In this document: positions 38,402-46,778 of the stretch, piece by piece
Layout of the letters: every line of letters begins with the position of its first letter
How positions within the stretch are numbered: position 1 is the first letter of the stretch
Assembly: GCF_000519045.1 (NCBI RefSeq)
Contig: NZ_KI912532.1
Location: 1,054,001-1,118,000, forward strand
Source of the DNA: Dechloromonas agitata is5
Lineage (GTDB): Bacteria > Pseudomonadota > Gammaproteobacteria > Burkholderiales > Rhodocyclaceae
Length of the DNA: 64,000 nt
Direction: 5' to 3'
The notes under the pieces: model-generated
The model's database searches: none
What the model was told of the DNA's origin: nothing
The model's input: only the letters and a program-made list of their open reading frames with translations
Made by a program: the position numbers and the translations under genes

Positions 38402-38433
38402 AATGCTTGAATAACAGTGAGATAGCTTTCCTG

Positions 38434-40593
38434 TCAGTAGTTGTAGGCCAGCGAAGCGAACCAGGCGCGGCCCGGGGCGGCGTAGTACGAGAAGTACTCC
38501 CGGTCGAGCAGGTTGCTGACGGCCAGTGAGGCGGTCAGGGTCTTGTCGAAGCGGTAGCTCAGCTTGCTGTCGACGACGAAATAGGCGTCGTAGGCCTTGT
38601 AGACACCGATGGCGCCATCGGCATTGGTATCGTCGGAATACTGCTTGCTGGCATAGCGCCCACTGGTGGATAGCAGCCAGTTGCCTTGGCGTGTTTCGAA
38701 GCCAACGCTGGCCTGCTTTTCCGGCAGACCGGTCAGGCGCTTGCCGACTGATGTGGGAGAGGCACTGTTCTCCAGCATTTCACTGTGCGTGTAGGTCAGG
38801 TTGGCGAAGACGCGGTTGTCGGCATCAAAGCGGTGCGTGACGCTGAGCGTGACTCCGTTGGTCCGTGCCTTGCCGGCGTTGATGCGCAGGCGGACATCCT
38901 TGCCGCCGGGGCCGGGTTTGCGCGGGCCGAGGTAGATCAGATTGTCGATTTCGTTATGGAAATAGGTGGTGCGGATTTCGCCGCCATTCCAGGCGCGCCA
39001 GTCGGCGCCGACTTCCCAGGATTTGACGGTTTCCGGTTCCAGTGTCGGGTTGGCGCTGATGTTGTAGGTGGATAAAGACGAACTGCGATACAGGTCATAC
39101 ACCGTCGGGGCGTGGAAAGCCTTGCCGGCCGAAGTGCGTAGCGTGAAGGCATCAGTCACGCGCCACGAGGCCCCAAGCTTGGGGCTCCAGGCCGCTGCCG
39201 TGCGTTCGGCATGGCTGTAGATGCCCGACGGGTCTGTGCTCTGGCCATTGGCGTTGAGCCAGTGGTCGTAGCGCAGGCCGCCCTGCACGGTCAGGCGCGG
39301 TGTGATCTGCCAGTTATCCTGCAGGTAGGCGCCATGCAGGGACATTTTGCCGGAGGCGGTGGAATACAGGCCGGTTTTCGATTCCGGGTTGCCCCAGTTG
39401 CTCAGGGTGTAGTCCTTGGTGTCGGCCGAGTCCTGACGGTAGGCGTAGCCGATGGTCAGGTCATGGGTGCCGAGCGAGGCGTTCCAGTAGGTGTCGAAGG
39501 TGGTCGATTCCGATGGGCTGTCGCTGATCCGGCCCGGGCCGCCAAAGGCTGTGCCGGTGGTGGCGATGATGAAGGAGTTGGTCGTCACCTCGGTGTGGCT
39601 GGCCAGTACGTTCAACTGGCCGAGGCCCAGCTTGGTGTCGAAACCGGCATGGAACAACTGGCGGCTGTAGTTGCTGTCGCCGCCGGCGAAGGAAGCGCTA
39701 TAGACCAGGGCGCCGGTGGTGTTGTTGCGTACGAAGGATTGCGGTGCCGCGTAACCGTAGTGGTAGTCCTGCAGCAGCCAGCCGGCGCGCCAGGTGGTGT
39801 CGGTGCTGATCCGCTGTTCCAGCTTCAGCGAGGCACCGTGCTCGCGCCAGGTGTTGTCGCCCTTCTGGCCGAGCAGGAAGGTGCCGGCGCCCAACTCCGT
39901 GCTGATCGGAATGGCGCCGTTGGAGTTGGCCGGGCGGCTGCCGGTGACCCATTCGCTGCGGTAGCCGTTGGTTTGCGCCCAGTTTCCGGTGAAGCGGATG
40001 GCCAAGCCGTTTTCCAGGCGGGTGCCGGCATGGACGTAGGCTTTCTGCACATCGGCCGGCGCCTTGCCCGATTCGAAGGCCTCGCCATAGCCGACACTGA
40101 AGCCGAATTCGCTGCGGGTTGGCATGCGGGTGACGAAATTGACCACACCACCCATCGCATTGCCACCGTACAGCGAAGACATCGGGCCGAACAGGATTTC
40201 CGCCTGCTGGATCGATTCGGTCGGGATGCCGCCGAGCAGCACGCTGCCGGCGTAGCCGTCGGTCATCGGGATGCCGTCGAGCAAAACGAGGGCGCGGCGA
40301 TCGCTGGGAATGCCGCGCAGCGCTAAGCCTGGCGCAGTTTGCAACGGACCCTTGCCGGGGGCGACGAAAACACCGGCAGTACTGTTGACGATGTCGGTCA
40401 GGCGGTCGGTTTGTCGTGCCTCGATTTCCTTGCGGCCGATGACGACCGTTTCCCCGGTTGCGTGTTCGAGCAGCAAGGGGCCTCGGTTGGCGGTGACGAC
40501 GACGGGTTCCAGTGTTTGCTGGCCAAGAGCCGCCATCGGCTGACCGACAGCGGCGATCAGGCCCAGGGTGATGGGCCGTAGATGGATTTTCAT
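38434..40593 (-). CDS. Second TonB-dependent receptor under a cobalamin riboswitch
   Basis: This 719-residue outer-membrane receptor has a signal peptide (about 1 to 24), TonB-box-like EPVVVTA, a plug (LALRGIPSDRRALVLLDGIPM, GPMSSLYGGNAMGGVVNFVT) and a barrel ending in FASLAYNY. It is distinct in sequence from the first receptor (655 residues) but its leader is nearly the same. It is transcribed alone. The substrate is probably a corrinoid, possibly a different one (pseudocobalamin, cobinamide) from that of the first receptor; this is inferred from regulation only. Confidence 0.87.
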   Translation of the reverse strand: MKIHLRPITLGLIAAVGQPMAALGQQTLEPVVVTANRGPLLLEHATGETVVIGRKEIEARQTDRLTDIVNSTAGVFVAPGKGPLQTAPGLALRGIPSDRRALVLLDGIPMTDGYAGSVLLGGIPTESIQQAEILFGPMSSLYGGNAMGGVVNFVTRMPTRSEFGFSVGYGEAFESGKAPADVQKAYVHAGTRLENGLAIRFTGNWAQTNGYRSEWVTGSRPANSNGAIPISTELGAGTFLLGQKGDNTWREHGASLKLEQRISTDTTWRAGWLLQDYHYGYAAPQSFVRNNTTGALVYSASFAGGDSNYSRQLFHAGFDTKLGLGQLNVLASHTEVTTNSFIIATTGTAFGGPGRISDSPSESTTFDTYWNASLGTHDLTIGYAYRQDSADTKDYTLSNWGNPESKTGLYSTASGKMSLHGAYLQDNWQITPRLTVQGGLRYDHWLNANGQSTDPSGIYSHAERTAAAWSPKLGASWRVTDAFTLRTSAGKAFHAPTVYDLYRSSSLSTYNISANPTLEPETVKSWEVGADWRAWNGGEIRTTYFHNEIDNLIYLGPRKPGPGGKDVRLRINAGKARTNGVTLSVTHRFDADNRVFANLTYTHSEMLENSASPTSVGKRLTGLPEKQASVGFETRQGNWLLSTSGRYASKQYSDDTNADGAIGVYKAYDAYFVVDSKLSYRFDKTLTASLAVSNLLDREYFSYYAAPGRAWFASLAYNY

Positions 40594-40605
40594 TGATTTT
40601 CCCCT

Positions 40606-40630
40606 CCTGGCAGGCGTCCCCGCATGCCGG
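40606..40630 (-). promoter_or_regulatory. Conserved leader hairpin before second receptor gene
   Basis: CCGGCA-T-GCG, loop GGGA, CGC-C-TGCC-A-GG on the minus strand, whose 3' arm runs into the AGGAGGGG ribosome binding site. It matches the hairpin ahead of btuB in shape, loop and position. Confidence 0.5.
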
Positions 40631-40708
40631 AATGCATCGAAAAGGATGTGCGAGGGAGGGGCTGGTCGCTGGAACCGGCGCCACCACCCCGTGGCACTTC
40701 CACTTTGC

Positions 40709-40890
40709 GTTCCAGGCCGGTATCCGGGCTTGCAAGTCTTGACGTATCGCCTTCCCAGGTTGTCACCCAGTGGCTGTGTGATACGCCCGCACTTGCTTAC
40801 CGTTGCGGGGGCAGCAGCGGAATGGTCTGTGGGGCAGACGCACCGCTTTCCCGTTTAACTGCGCTTGGAGAATCCGTACGCAGCACCTGA
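40709..40890 (-). ncRNA. Cobalamin riboswitch upstream of second TonB receptor
   Basis: Minus-strand leader with AACGGGAAAGCGGTGCG, GCTGCCCCCGCAACGGTAAGC, GCCACTGGG, TGGGAAGGCG and AGCCCGGATACCGGCC. It shares these and most intervening bases with the riboswitch at 38195-38377. The 427-base gap 40594-41020 contains the leader hairpin, this aptamer and, on the plus strand, the zapB-like promoter. Confidence 0.93.
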
Positions 40891-40983
40891 GACGGCGCGC
40901 ATTCTACAGGTAAACATGCTGCACTGCATCAGGCAGGCATTGGACAAGTGCTATAAACCACTTTCAGAATAAAGGCTTAGTCC

Positions 40984-41013
40984 TTGACCATGCGGCATTT
41001 TTGCCACTATAGT
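40984..41013 (+). promoter_or_regulatory. Sigma-70 promoter giving a probable leaderless transcript
   Basis: -35 TTGACC (40984-40989), 18-base spacer, -10 TATAGT (41008-41013). The expected start is about 41020 to 41021, the A of the zapB-like ATG, so the mRNA would have little or no 5' UTR. No ribosome binding site is visible before that ATG. Confidence 0.75.
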
Positions 41014-41020
41014 GCGCCCC

Positions 41021-41218
41021 ATGAATGTCGAACTCGAAGCCCTTGAAACCAAGATCGAACAGGCGGTCGCGCTGATTCAGCAGTTGCGTGCCGAGAACGA
41101 GGTTTTGAGAAACCAGATGGTCGCGGCCGAGGCCGAGCGGCTGCATCTGCGCCAGACGATGACGGCCGCCCGCGAGCGTCTCGAAGGCCTGATGGACAAG
41201 ATTCCCGAGGATGCCTGA
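41021..41218 (+). CDS. ZapB-like / TIGR02449 coiled-coil protein
   Basis: This 65-residue all-helical protein is a continuous coiled coil (LEALETKIEQAVALIQQLRAE onward). It matches the small ZapB-like family that precedes zapA in beta- and gammaproteobacteria, suggesting a role at the division ring. The start is the ATG at 41021. The GTG 9 bases upstream overlaps the -10 element and cannot be transcribed from this promoter. Ends one base before the zapA start. Confidence 0.8.
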   Translation: MNVELEALETKIEQAVALIQQLRAENEVLRNQMVAAEAERLHLRQTMTAARERLEGLMDKIPEDA

Positions 41219-41219
41219 G

Positions 41220-41555
41220 ATGAGCGCCGAGCCGAATTTCCTCGACGTCAAGATCATGGGTCGCGAATACCGCGTGGCCTGTTCGCCGGAAGAGCGCGAC
41301 GCGCTGGTGGCTGCCGTCGACCTGGTCGACGGCAAGATGCGCGAAATTGCCCAGCGCACCAAGAACACCATTGCCGAGCGGGTTGCCGTGATGGCCGCGC
41401 TGAACATTGCTCACGAGCATCTGTCGGCCGCCGGCAATGCGCCGCAAAAAGAGTTCGTCGAGGCGGTTGATACTTCCGAAACGAAGCGTAGAATCGGTGA
41501 CATGGGAGCGCGGCTGGATGCCGTGCTGGCCCCTCAGCAGCAACTGGATATCTAA
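41220..41555 (+). CDS. zapA: Cell division protein ZapA
   Basis: ZapA binds and bundles FtsZ filaments. The 111-residue protein has an N-terminal globular domain (LDVKIMGREYRVACSPEERDALVAAVDLVDGKM) and a C-terminal coiled coil. I chose the ATG at 41220 because GAGG lies 9 bases upstream; the ATG at 41211 sits directly on that site. The 6S RNA gene follows, a conserved arrangement. Confidence 0.93.
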   Translation: MSAEPNFLDVKIMGREYRVACSPEERDALVAAVDLVDGKMREIAQRTKNTIAERVAVMAALNIAHEHLSAAGNAPQKEFVEAVDTSETKRRIGDMGARLDAVLAPQQQLDI

Positions 41556-41566
41556 CCGGAAGTTGT

Positions 41567-41770
41567 TGGGTGGCCTGGCCCGACCAGTGTTCCCTGCGGT
41601 GTTTGTTAAGGCCATACATTCCTTGAACCAATGCTGATTGGCATCGGTTGCGGACCGTTGAAACCGCTGTTGTGCGTGCTCCTTGTCGAGCATGCCTGAT
41701 GCGGGAGGAAAGCAGCCACTCTGAACCTCGGTTCAGGATGCCGGCCTGACGGCACTCGCGGGGACCAAAC
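41567..41770 (+). ncRNA. ssrS: 6S RNA (SsrS)
   Basis: This non-coding stretch after zapA holds elements matching known 6S RNA: CCCTGCGG near the 5' side of the central bubble, GAGCATGCC in the apical arm, TGAACC-TCG-GGTTCA, and GACGGCACTCGCGG near the 3' end (compare GGCGGCAUCUCGG in E. coli). Position between zapA and a short downstream gene is conserved in proteobacteria. 6S RNA binds sigma-70 RNA polymerase in stationary phase. Ends are approximate. Confidence 0.85.
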
Positions 41771-41772
41771 TC

Positions 41773-41811
41773 AACGGGTGGCAGATTCGTCTGCCGCCCG
41801 TTTCCTTTTTT
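41773..41811 (+). terminator. Intrinsic terminator of 6S RNA
   Basis: A 13-bp stem (AACGGGTGGCAGA / TCTGCCGCCCGTT, one G-U pair) has a stable TTCG tetraloop, followed by TTTCCTTTTTT. It lies 13 bases before the ATG of the EVE-domain gene. Confidence 0.92.
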
Positions 41812-41824
41812 GGCGAGGCGGTCA

Positions 41825-42298
41825 ATGCAATACTGGTTGATGAAATCGGAGCCGGACGAGGTGTCGATCGATGACCTCGAAAGACAGGGCGCGGTGCCAT
41901 GGTTCGGCGTGCGCAACTACCAGGCGCGCAATTTCATGCGCGATGCGATGCAGGTTGGCGATCTGGCCTTCTTCTATCATTCCGGCTGCGCCACGCCGGG
42001 TATCGCCGGGATATGCGCGGTCTGCTCCGAACCTTATCCCGATGCAACCCAGTTCGAGCCGGCCAGTCCCTATCACGACCCGAAATCGCTGCCGGACAAG
42101 CCCCGCTGGCTGCTGCGCGACGTCCGCTTCGTGCGGAAAACGCCTTTCCTGCCGCTGGGTGAACTGCGTCGCCATTCTGAACTTGCTACCATGCGCCTCC
42201 TGGCGCCCGGCAACCGCTTGTCGATTACGCCGGTAACGCCCGGGGAGTGGGCTTTCATCGCCGGGCAACTGCTCGGCATCGACGATTTCGAGAGGTAA
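41825..42298 (+). CDS. EVE-domain (PUA-like) protein
   Basis: This 157-residue protein starts MQYWLMKSEPDEVSIDDLE and contains VPWFGVRNYQARNFMRD and FFYHSGCATPGIAGI, the hallmarks of the EVE domain (human THYN1-like), which binds modified bases in DNA or RNA. A GAGGCGG site precedes the ATG. It sits directly after the 6S terminator and 4 bases before the TSUP gene. In E. coli this position is taken by ygfA (5-FCL). Function in this organism unknown. Confidence 0.88.
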   Translation: MQYWLMKSEPDEVSIDDLERQGAVPWFGVRNYQARNFMRDAMQVGDLAFFYHSGCATPGIAGICAVCSEPYPDATQFEPASPYHDPKSLPDKPRWLLRDVRFVRKTPFLPLGELRRHSELATMRLLAPGNRLSITPVTPGEWAFIAGQLLGIDDFER

Positions 42299-42302
42299 GA
42301 CG

Positions 42303-43109
42303 ATGGGTTTTGAGTGGTTGCTGGCCTACCTGGTGCTGGGCGCCTTCGTCGGGTTCTTCGCCGGGCTGCTCGGCGTGGGCGGCGGCGGCATCATGGTGCC
42401 GGTCCTGACGACGATGTTCGCGGCACAGGGTTTTCCGCGCGAGCAAATGGTGCATCTGGCCCTCGGTACGTCGATGGCGGCCATCGTGCTGACCTCGATT
42501 TCCAGCCTGCGCGCCCATCATGCGCATGGCGCCGTGCGCTGGGATATCGTCAAGGGCATCGCGCCGGGCGTGCTGTTCGGAACCTTTGCCGGTACCTTCA
42601 TCGCCGCCTCGGCCCCGACCCGGCCGTTGGCCATTTTCTTTGGCTGCTTCATGGCCTATGTGTCGGTGCAGATGATCCTCAACGTCAAGCCGAAGCCTTC
42701 GCGCGAATTGCCCGGCGCCGGGGGGCTGGCCGGCGTCGGGGCAGGGATCGGCGTGATTTCGGCGCTGGTCGCGATCGGGGGCGGCTCGCTGTCGGTGCCC
42801 TTCATGACCTGGTGCAACGTCAGGATGCAGAACGCGATCGGCACCTCCGCCGCCATCGGTCTGCCGATCGCGCTGGCCGGCGCCGCCGGCTACCTGATCA
42901 ATGGCTGGGGCAGTGCCGGTTTGCCGGACGGGTCACTGGGCTATGTCTTCGTGCCGGCTCTCGTTTTGATCAGTGTGGTTTCCTTCTTTACCGCGCCGCT
43001 CGGTGCCCGGTTGGCGCATCGCCTGCCGGTCGCGACCCTGAAAAAAATCTTCGCCGGGGTCTTGATCCTGCTCTCGGCGAAGATGCTGCATACGGTGTTT
43101 GGCAGTTGA
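42303..43109 (+). CDS. TSUP-family (TauE/SafE) anion exporter
   Basis: This 268-residue membrane protein has about eight helices and the duplicated TSUP motif: FFAGLLGVGGGGIMVPVL near the N-terminus and ISALVAIGGGSLSVPFM in the second half. The family moves sulfite, sulfoacetate or other organosulfonates. Substrate unknown. It converges with the next gene with no space: the two stop codons form a TGATCA palindrome at 43107-43112. Confidence 0.88.
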   Translation: MGFEWLLAYLVLGAFVGFFAGLLGVGGGGIMVPVLTTMFAAQGFPREQMVHLALGTSMAAIVLTSISSLRAHHAHGAVRWDIVKGIAPGVLFGTFAGTFIAASAPTRPLAIFFGCFMAYVSVQMILNVKPKPSRELPGAGGLAGVGAGIGVISALVAIGGGSLSVPFMTWCNVRMQNAIGTSAAIGLPIALAGAAGYLINGWGSAGLPDGSLGYVFVPALVLISVVSFFTAPLGARLAHRLPVATLKKIFAGVLILLSAKMLHTVFGS

Positions 43110-43901
43110 TCAGCGTGCCTTGAATACCGGTTTGCGCTTCTCCAGGAAGGCGCTCAGTCCTTCCTTGTAGTCCTCGGTGTCAAGGAAGGCGAAGGAGTCG
43201 GCCCTTTCCTGTTCGCTCAGCGGCCGCCCGTCGAGCAGGCGGCGTATCCACTGCTTGTGCCAGCCGGCGACCAGCGGCGCGCCGCTGCAGATGCGCCGAG
43301 CCGTGGCGTAGGCTTCGTCTTCGACCTGTTCGTCCCCGACGACGCGGGTCAGGAGGCCCTTTTCGTAGGCCTCGCGGGCGTTCAGGATGCGCCCTTCGAG
43401 CAGGATCTCCTTGATCACCGCCGGCCCGGCCAGGCGCAAGAGGCCTTCCATCTCGCCGGGGTACATCGAAAAGCCGAGCTTGTTGATCGGTGCGCCGAAG
43501 CGGGTGCTTTCGCCGGCGATGCGCAGGTCGCAGACGCCGGCAATCTCCAGGCCGCCGCCAATGCAGGCGCCCTTGATCAGGGCAACCGTCGGGTGCGGGC
43601 AGTCGGCGATGGCGTTGAGCGCCCTGGCGACTTCGCCGTGGTAGTGCAGTGCCTGGTCCAGCGTTGCCCGTGCGGTGACGAATTCCTCCAGATCGCCGCC
43701 GGCGGCAAATGCCGCGTCGCCGGCACCGCGGATGACGACGCAGCGAATCGCATCGTCTTTGGCCAGGCGCTGCATGCTGGCTGCCAGTTGCTGCCACATC
43801 GCGAGGTCGATGGCGTTGAGCTTGTCCGGGTTGTTCAGGGTCAGGGTGGCGATTTCCCCATTGGTGCTGCAGTCGACCGTGGCCATCGGTAAGTCCGTCA
43901 T
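43110..43901 (-). CDS. Enoyl-CoA hydratase/isomerase family protein
   Basis: This 263-residue crotonase-fold protein has oxyanion-hole segments AAFAAGGDLEEF and KGACIGGGLEIAGVCDLRIAG. In place of the usual PE-x-x-x-G-x-x-P block it has APINKLGFSMYPGEMEG, so the first catalytic glutamate of classic hydratases is replaced. It may be an isomerase, decarboxylase or other crotonase relative rather than a true hydratase. Start chosen at MTDLPMATV; a later ATG (43886) is also possible, and neither has a clear ribosome binding site. Confidence 0.8.
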   Translation of the reverse strand: MTDLPMATVDCSTNGEIATLTLNNPDKLNAIDLAMWQQLAASMQRLAKDDAIRCVVIRGAGDAAFAAGGDLEEFVTARATLDQALHYHGEVARALNAIADCPHPTVALIKGACIGGGLEIAGVCDLRIAGESTRFGAPINKLGFSMYPGEMEGLLRLAGPAVIKEILLEGRILNAREAYEKGLLTRVVGDEQVEDEAYATARRICSGAPLVAGWHKQWIRRLLDGRPLSEQERADSFAFLDTEDYKEGLSAFLEKRKPVFKAR

Positions 43902-44055
43902 GTAAAAAAACGGAATTATCCTGGAAATTAGCAGTGATTGGCCGACGGGGCCTTGCAAATCGCTGCTTTTCCAGAGACATCCCATGGCTTGAAGGGGGCT
44001 GGGCGGATAGGCAATTTACGAATGCGAAATCCGTGTCCCGACGTCTTATATAAGA

Positions 44056-44061
44056 TATAAT
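44056..44061 (+). promoter_or_regulatory. Probable -10 element before DUF485-actP
   Basis: A perfect TATAAT lies in a markedly AT-rich patch (44046-44092) 44 bases before the DUF485 start. No good -35 is seen at 16 to 18 bases upstream, so an activator may be required. GGGGAGAAT near 44092 is the ribosome binding site. The 43902-44104 gap holds nothing else recognised. Confidence 0.5.
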
Positions 44062-44104
44062 ATTGAATGCTGTATTCGTAATTATTAATTAGGGGAGAAT
44101 AGCC

Positions 44105-44425
44105 ATGAGCAGCGCGATGTATAAGCGAATGCGGGCCAATCCGAAGTTTCAGGAGCTGGTGGCTCGTCGCGGCCGGTTTGCCTGGACCTTGGCGGCCATT
44201 GTTCTGACCATGTTCTACGGTTTCGTGATGGTGGTCGCCTTCAATCCGCAGTCGCTCGGCCAGCCGGTGAGCGAAGGATCGAGGTTGACGGTCGGCGTGG
44301 CCGTCGAACTTTTCATGTTCATCTTCTTCTGGGCGCTGACGGCGGTTTACGTCAAGCGCGCCAACGGTGAATTCGATGCCCTGACCCAGGAAATCGTCAA
44401 GGAAGCCTGGAAGGAGAACAAATAA
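44105..44425 (+). CDS. yjcH: DUF485 inner-membrane protein (YjcH)
   Basis: This 106-residue protein has two membrane helices (about 27 to 47 and 63 to 85), the DUF485 layout. It is almost always paired with the acetate permease ActP, whose start overlaps its stop by one base here. Exact role unknown; probably an accessory of acetate uptake. Confidence 0.93.
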   Translation: MSSAMYKRMRANPKFQELVARRGRFAWTLAAIVLTMFYGFVMVVAFNPQSLGQPVSEGSRLTVGVAVELFMFIFFWALTAVYVKRANGEFDALTQEIVKEAWKENK

Positions 44426-46089
44426 TGCTGCGCAAGCTGATTACCTCGCTGGGCCTCCTCGGCTTCAGCGCCCTGGCCTTCGCGGCCGATGCCGTCGCCC
44501 AGACGGAGAAGCAGGCGACCAACTGGCACGCCATCATCATGTTCTGCATCTTCGTGGCGCTGACCATGGGGATCACGTACTGGGCGGCCAGCCGCACCAA
44601 GTCGACGGCTGATTTCTACACCGCCGGTGGTGGTATCACCGGTTTTCAGAACGGCCTCGCCATTGCGGGTGACTACATGTCTGCCGCCACCCTGCTCGGG
44701 CTGACCGCCATGGTGTATACCCAGGGCTACGATGGTTACATCTACATGCTGTGCTTCTTTGCCGGCTGGCCGATCATCCTGTTCCTGATGGCCGAACGCT
44801 TGCGCAACCTGGGCAAGTTCACCTTCTCCGACATCACCGCCTATCGCCTCGACCAGGGCAAGGTGCGCACGATGGCTGCGATCTCCTCGCTGACCGTCGT
44901 CTGCTTCTACCTGATCGCCCAGATGGTTGGTGCCGGCCAGCTGATCAAGCTGCTTTTCGGCCTGGAGTACAACGTCGCCATCTTCGCCGTCGGCATTCTG
45001 ATGATGGTGTACGTGACCTTCGGCGGCATGGTCGCCACGACTTGGGTGCAGATTATCAAGGCCTGCATGCTGCTGTCGGGGGGTACGCTGGTCATGGTGC
45101 TGGCGATGAGCGAGTTCGGTTTCTCCTTCGCCAATTTGCTGGAAAAGGCCACGGCCGTTCATAAGCTGGGCGACAAGCTGATGTATCCGGGCGCCCTGCT
45201 CAAGGATCCGGTCACCGCGATCTCCCTCGGCCTCGGCCTGATGTTCGGCACGGCGGGTCTGCCGCACATCCTGATGCGCTTCTTTACCGTGACCGACGCC
45301 AAGGAAGCCCGCAAGTCGGTGCTTTACGCTTCCGGTTTCGTTGCCTACTTCTTCAACGTGATCTTCCTGATGGGCCTTGCCGGCATCCTGATCGTCGGCC
45401 AGAACCCGGAGTTCTTCGAAGGGGGCACTGTTGGTGCCAAGCTGATCGGTGGTGGCAACATGGTCGCCATGCACCTGGCCAAGGCGGTCGGCGGTAACAT
45501 GCTGCTCGGCTTCCTGGCTGCCGTGGCGTTCGCCACCATCCTGGCCGTCGTGTCGGGTCTGGCGCTGGCAGGTGCTTCTGCCATCTCGCACGACCTCTAC
45601 GCCCGCGTCATCATGAAGGGGCAGGCTTCGGAAGCGGCTGAAATCCGTGTTTCCAAGATTGCCACCATCTGTCTCGGCGCCGTCGCCATCGTGCTCGGCA
45701 TCCTCTTCGAGAAGCAGAACATCGCCTTCATGGTCGGCCTGGCTTTCGGTGTCGCCGCGGCCGCCAACTTCCCGGTTCTGATCCTCTCGATGTACTGGAA
45801 GGGGCTGACCACCAAGGGCGCTCTGTGGGGCGGTTACGGTGGCCTGATTTCCGCCGTATTGTTCGTGCTCTTCTCGAAGTCGGTGTGGGTGGACGTGCTG
45901 GGCAATGCCGCGCCGCTCTTCCCCTACACCCAGCCGGCCCTGTTCGCCATGCCGGTTGCCTTCCTGCTCGCCTACATCATGTCGAAGAGCGACTCGAGCG
46001 TCGCAGCCAGCCAGGAAATCGAGGCTTTCGACGACCAGTACGTCCGCGCCCAGACGGGTTACGGCGCTGCTTCGGCCAGCAATCACTGA
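44425..46089 (+). CDS. actP: Cation/acetate symporter ActP
   Basis: This 554-residue sodium/solute symporter family protein has a cleavable-looking signal ([21 protein letters not shown]) and about 13 membrane helices. Family segments are [29 protein letters not shown] and [17 protein letters not shown], as in E. coli ActP (549 residues). It imports acetate and related short monocarboxylates such as propionate or pyruvate, which would feed the acyl-CoA genes downstream in this window. Confidence 0.93.
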   Translation: MLRKLITSLGLLGFSALAFAADAVAQTEKQATNWHAIIMFCIFVALTMGITYWAASRTKSTADFYTAGGGITGFQNGLAIAGDYMSAATLLGLTAMVYTQGYDGYIYMLCFFAGWPIILFLMAERLRNLGKFTFSDITAYRLDQGKVRTMAAISSLTVVCFYLIAQMVGAGQLIKLLFGLEYNVAIFAVGILMMVYVTFGGMVATTWVQIIKACMLLSGGTLVMVLAMSEFGFSFANLLEKATAVHKLGDKLMYPGALLKDPVTAISLGLGLMFGTAGLPHILMRFFTVTDAKEARKSVLYASGFVAYFFNVIFLMGLAGILIVGQNPEFFEGGTVGAKLIGGGNMVAMHLAKAVGGNMLLGFLAAVAFATILAVVSGLALAGASAISHDLYARVIMKGQASEAAEIRVSKIATICLGAVAIVLGILFEKQNIAFMVGLAFGVAAAANFPVLILSMYWKGLTTKGALWGGYGGLISAVLFVLFSKSVWVDVLGNAAPLFPYTQPALFAMPVAFLLAYIMSKSDSSVAASQEIEAFDDQYVRAQTGYGAASASNH

Positions 46090-46143
46090 TCGCTGTCTAC
46101 CCCGGCGAATCCCGGTAATCGGGGTTCGCCGGAAGCACGCTGC

Positions 46144-46179
46144 AATCCCCGCCCCGCCTTACGCCGGGCGGGGATTTTT
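46144..46179 (+). terminator. Intrinsic terminator after actP
   Basis: An 11-bp stem AATCCCCGCCC / GGGCGGGGATT with an 11-base loop is followed by TTTTT-A-TTT. It separates actP from the PAS gene. Confidence 0.9.
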
Positions 46180-46259
46180 ATTTACTGGCCGACAAAGGCA
46201 TCCGTCCGGTTTTGAATAAATACTATTTGTAGTAAATTTGTCCGGCTTCGGAGGTATTT

Positions 46260-46778
46260 ATGAAAAGAGCGATCCAGCCAACCCGGGTCGAACGCAGGAT
46301 GCGGGAGGACGATTTCATCGTCTCCAAGACCAATCCCAAGGGCATCATCACCTACGGCAACCCGATCTTCATCGAGTTTTCCGGTTATGCCGAGGAAGAA
46401 TTGCTCGGTTCGCAACACAACATCATCCGTCATCCGGACATGCCGCGTGCTGCCTTCAAGCTGGCCTGGGACACCATCCAGTCGGGAAAGGAATTCTTCG
46501 GCTACATCAAGAACATGTCGAAGGATGGTGGCTTCTACTGGGTTTTCACCCACATTACCCCCGACTTCGACACGGCTGGCCAGATCGTCGGCTATACCTC
46601 CGTTCGTCGTTGTCCGAAGGGGGGAGCCATTGCCAAGATCGAGCCGGTTTACCAGGCCATGCTGGCTGCCGAGCATGCGGCCGGGGCGCGTTCGGCGATC
46701 GAGGCGGGCACTGCCGTCCTGGTCGATGTCCTGAAAAAGTCGGAAATGAGCTATGAACAACTCGTCTTTGCCCTTTAG
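46260..46778 (+). CDS. Aer-like PAS-domain protein (stand-alone)
   Basis: This 172-residue cytosolic PAS protein has features of the Aer redox sensor: [34 protein letters not shown] and [14 protein letters not shown], with the aromatic W that in Aer lies near FAD. It has no signalling domain of its own and overlaps the following methyl-accepting protein by 26 bases, so the pair probably forms a two-protein aerotaxis receptor. GAGG lies 5 bases before the ATG. A short inverted repeat TACTA-TTTG-TAGTA is upstream at 46221-46234. Confidence 0.85.
   Translation: MKRAIQPTRVERRMREDDFIVSKTNPKGIITYGNPIFIEFSGYAEEELLGSQHNIIRHPDMPRAAFKLAWDTIQSGKEFFGYIKNMSKDGGFYWVFTHITPDFDTAGQIVGYTSVRRCPKGGAIAKIEPVYQAMLAAEHAAGARSAIEAGTAVLVDVLKKSEMSYEQLVFAL

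Noticed and set aside
43107..43112. TGATCA formed by two convergent stop codons
   Set aside because: It is a coincidental palindrome from abutting TGA codons; there is no hairpin or regulatory role in sight.
46188..46195. GCCGACAA resembling a sigma-28 flagellar/chemotaxis -10 element before the PAS-MCP pair
   Set aside because: There is no TAAA-type -35 at the required 15-base spacing (the bases there are part of the actP terminator), so the match is incomplete.
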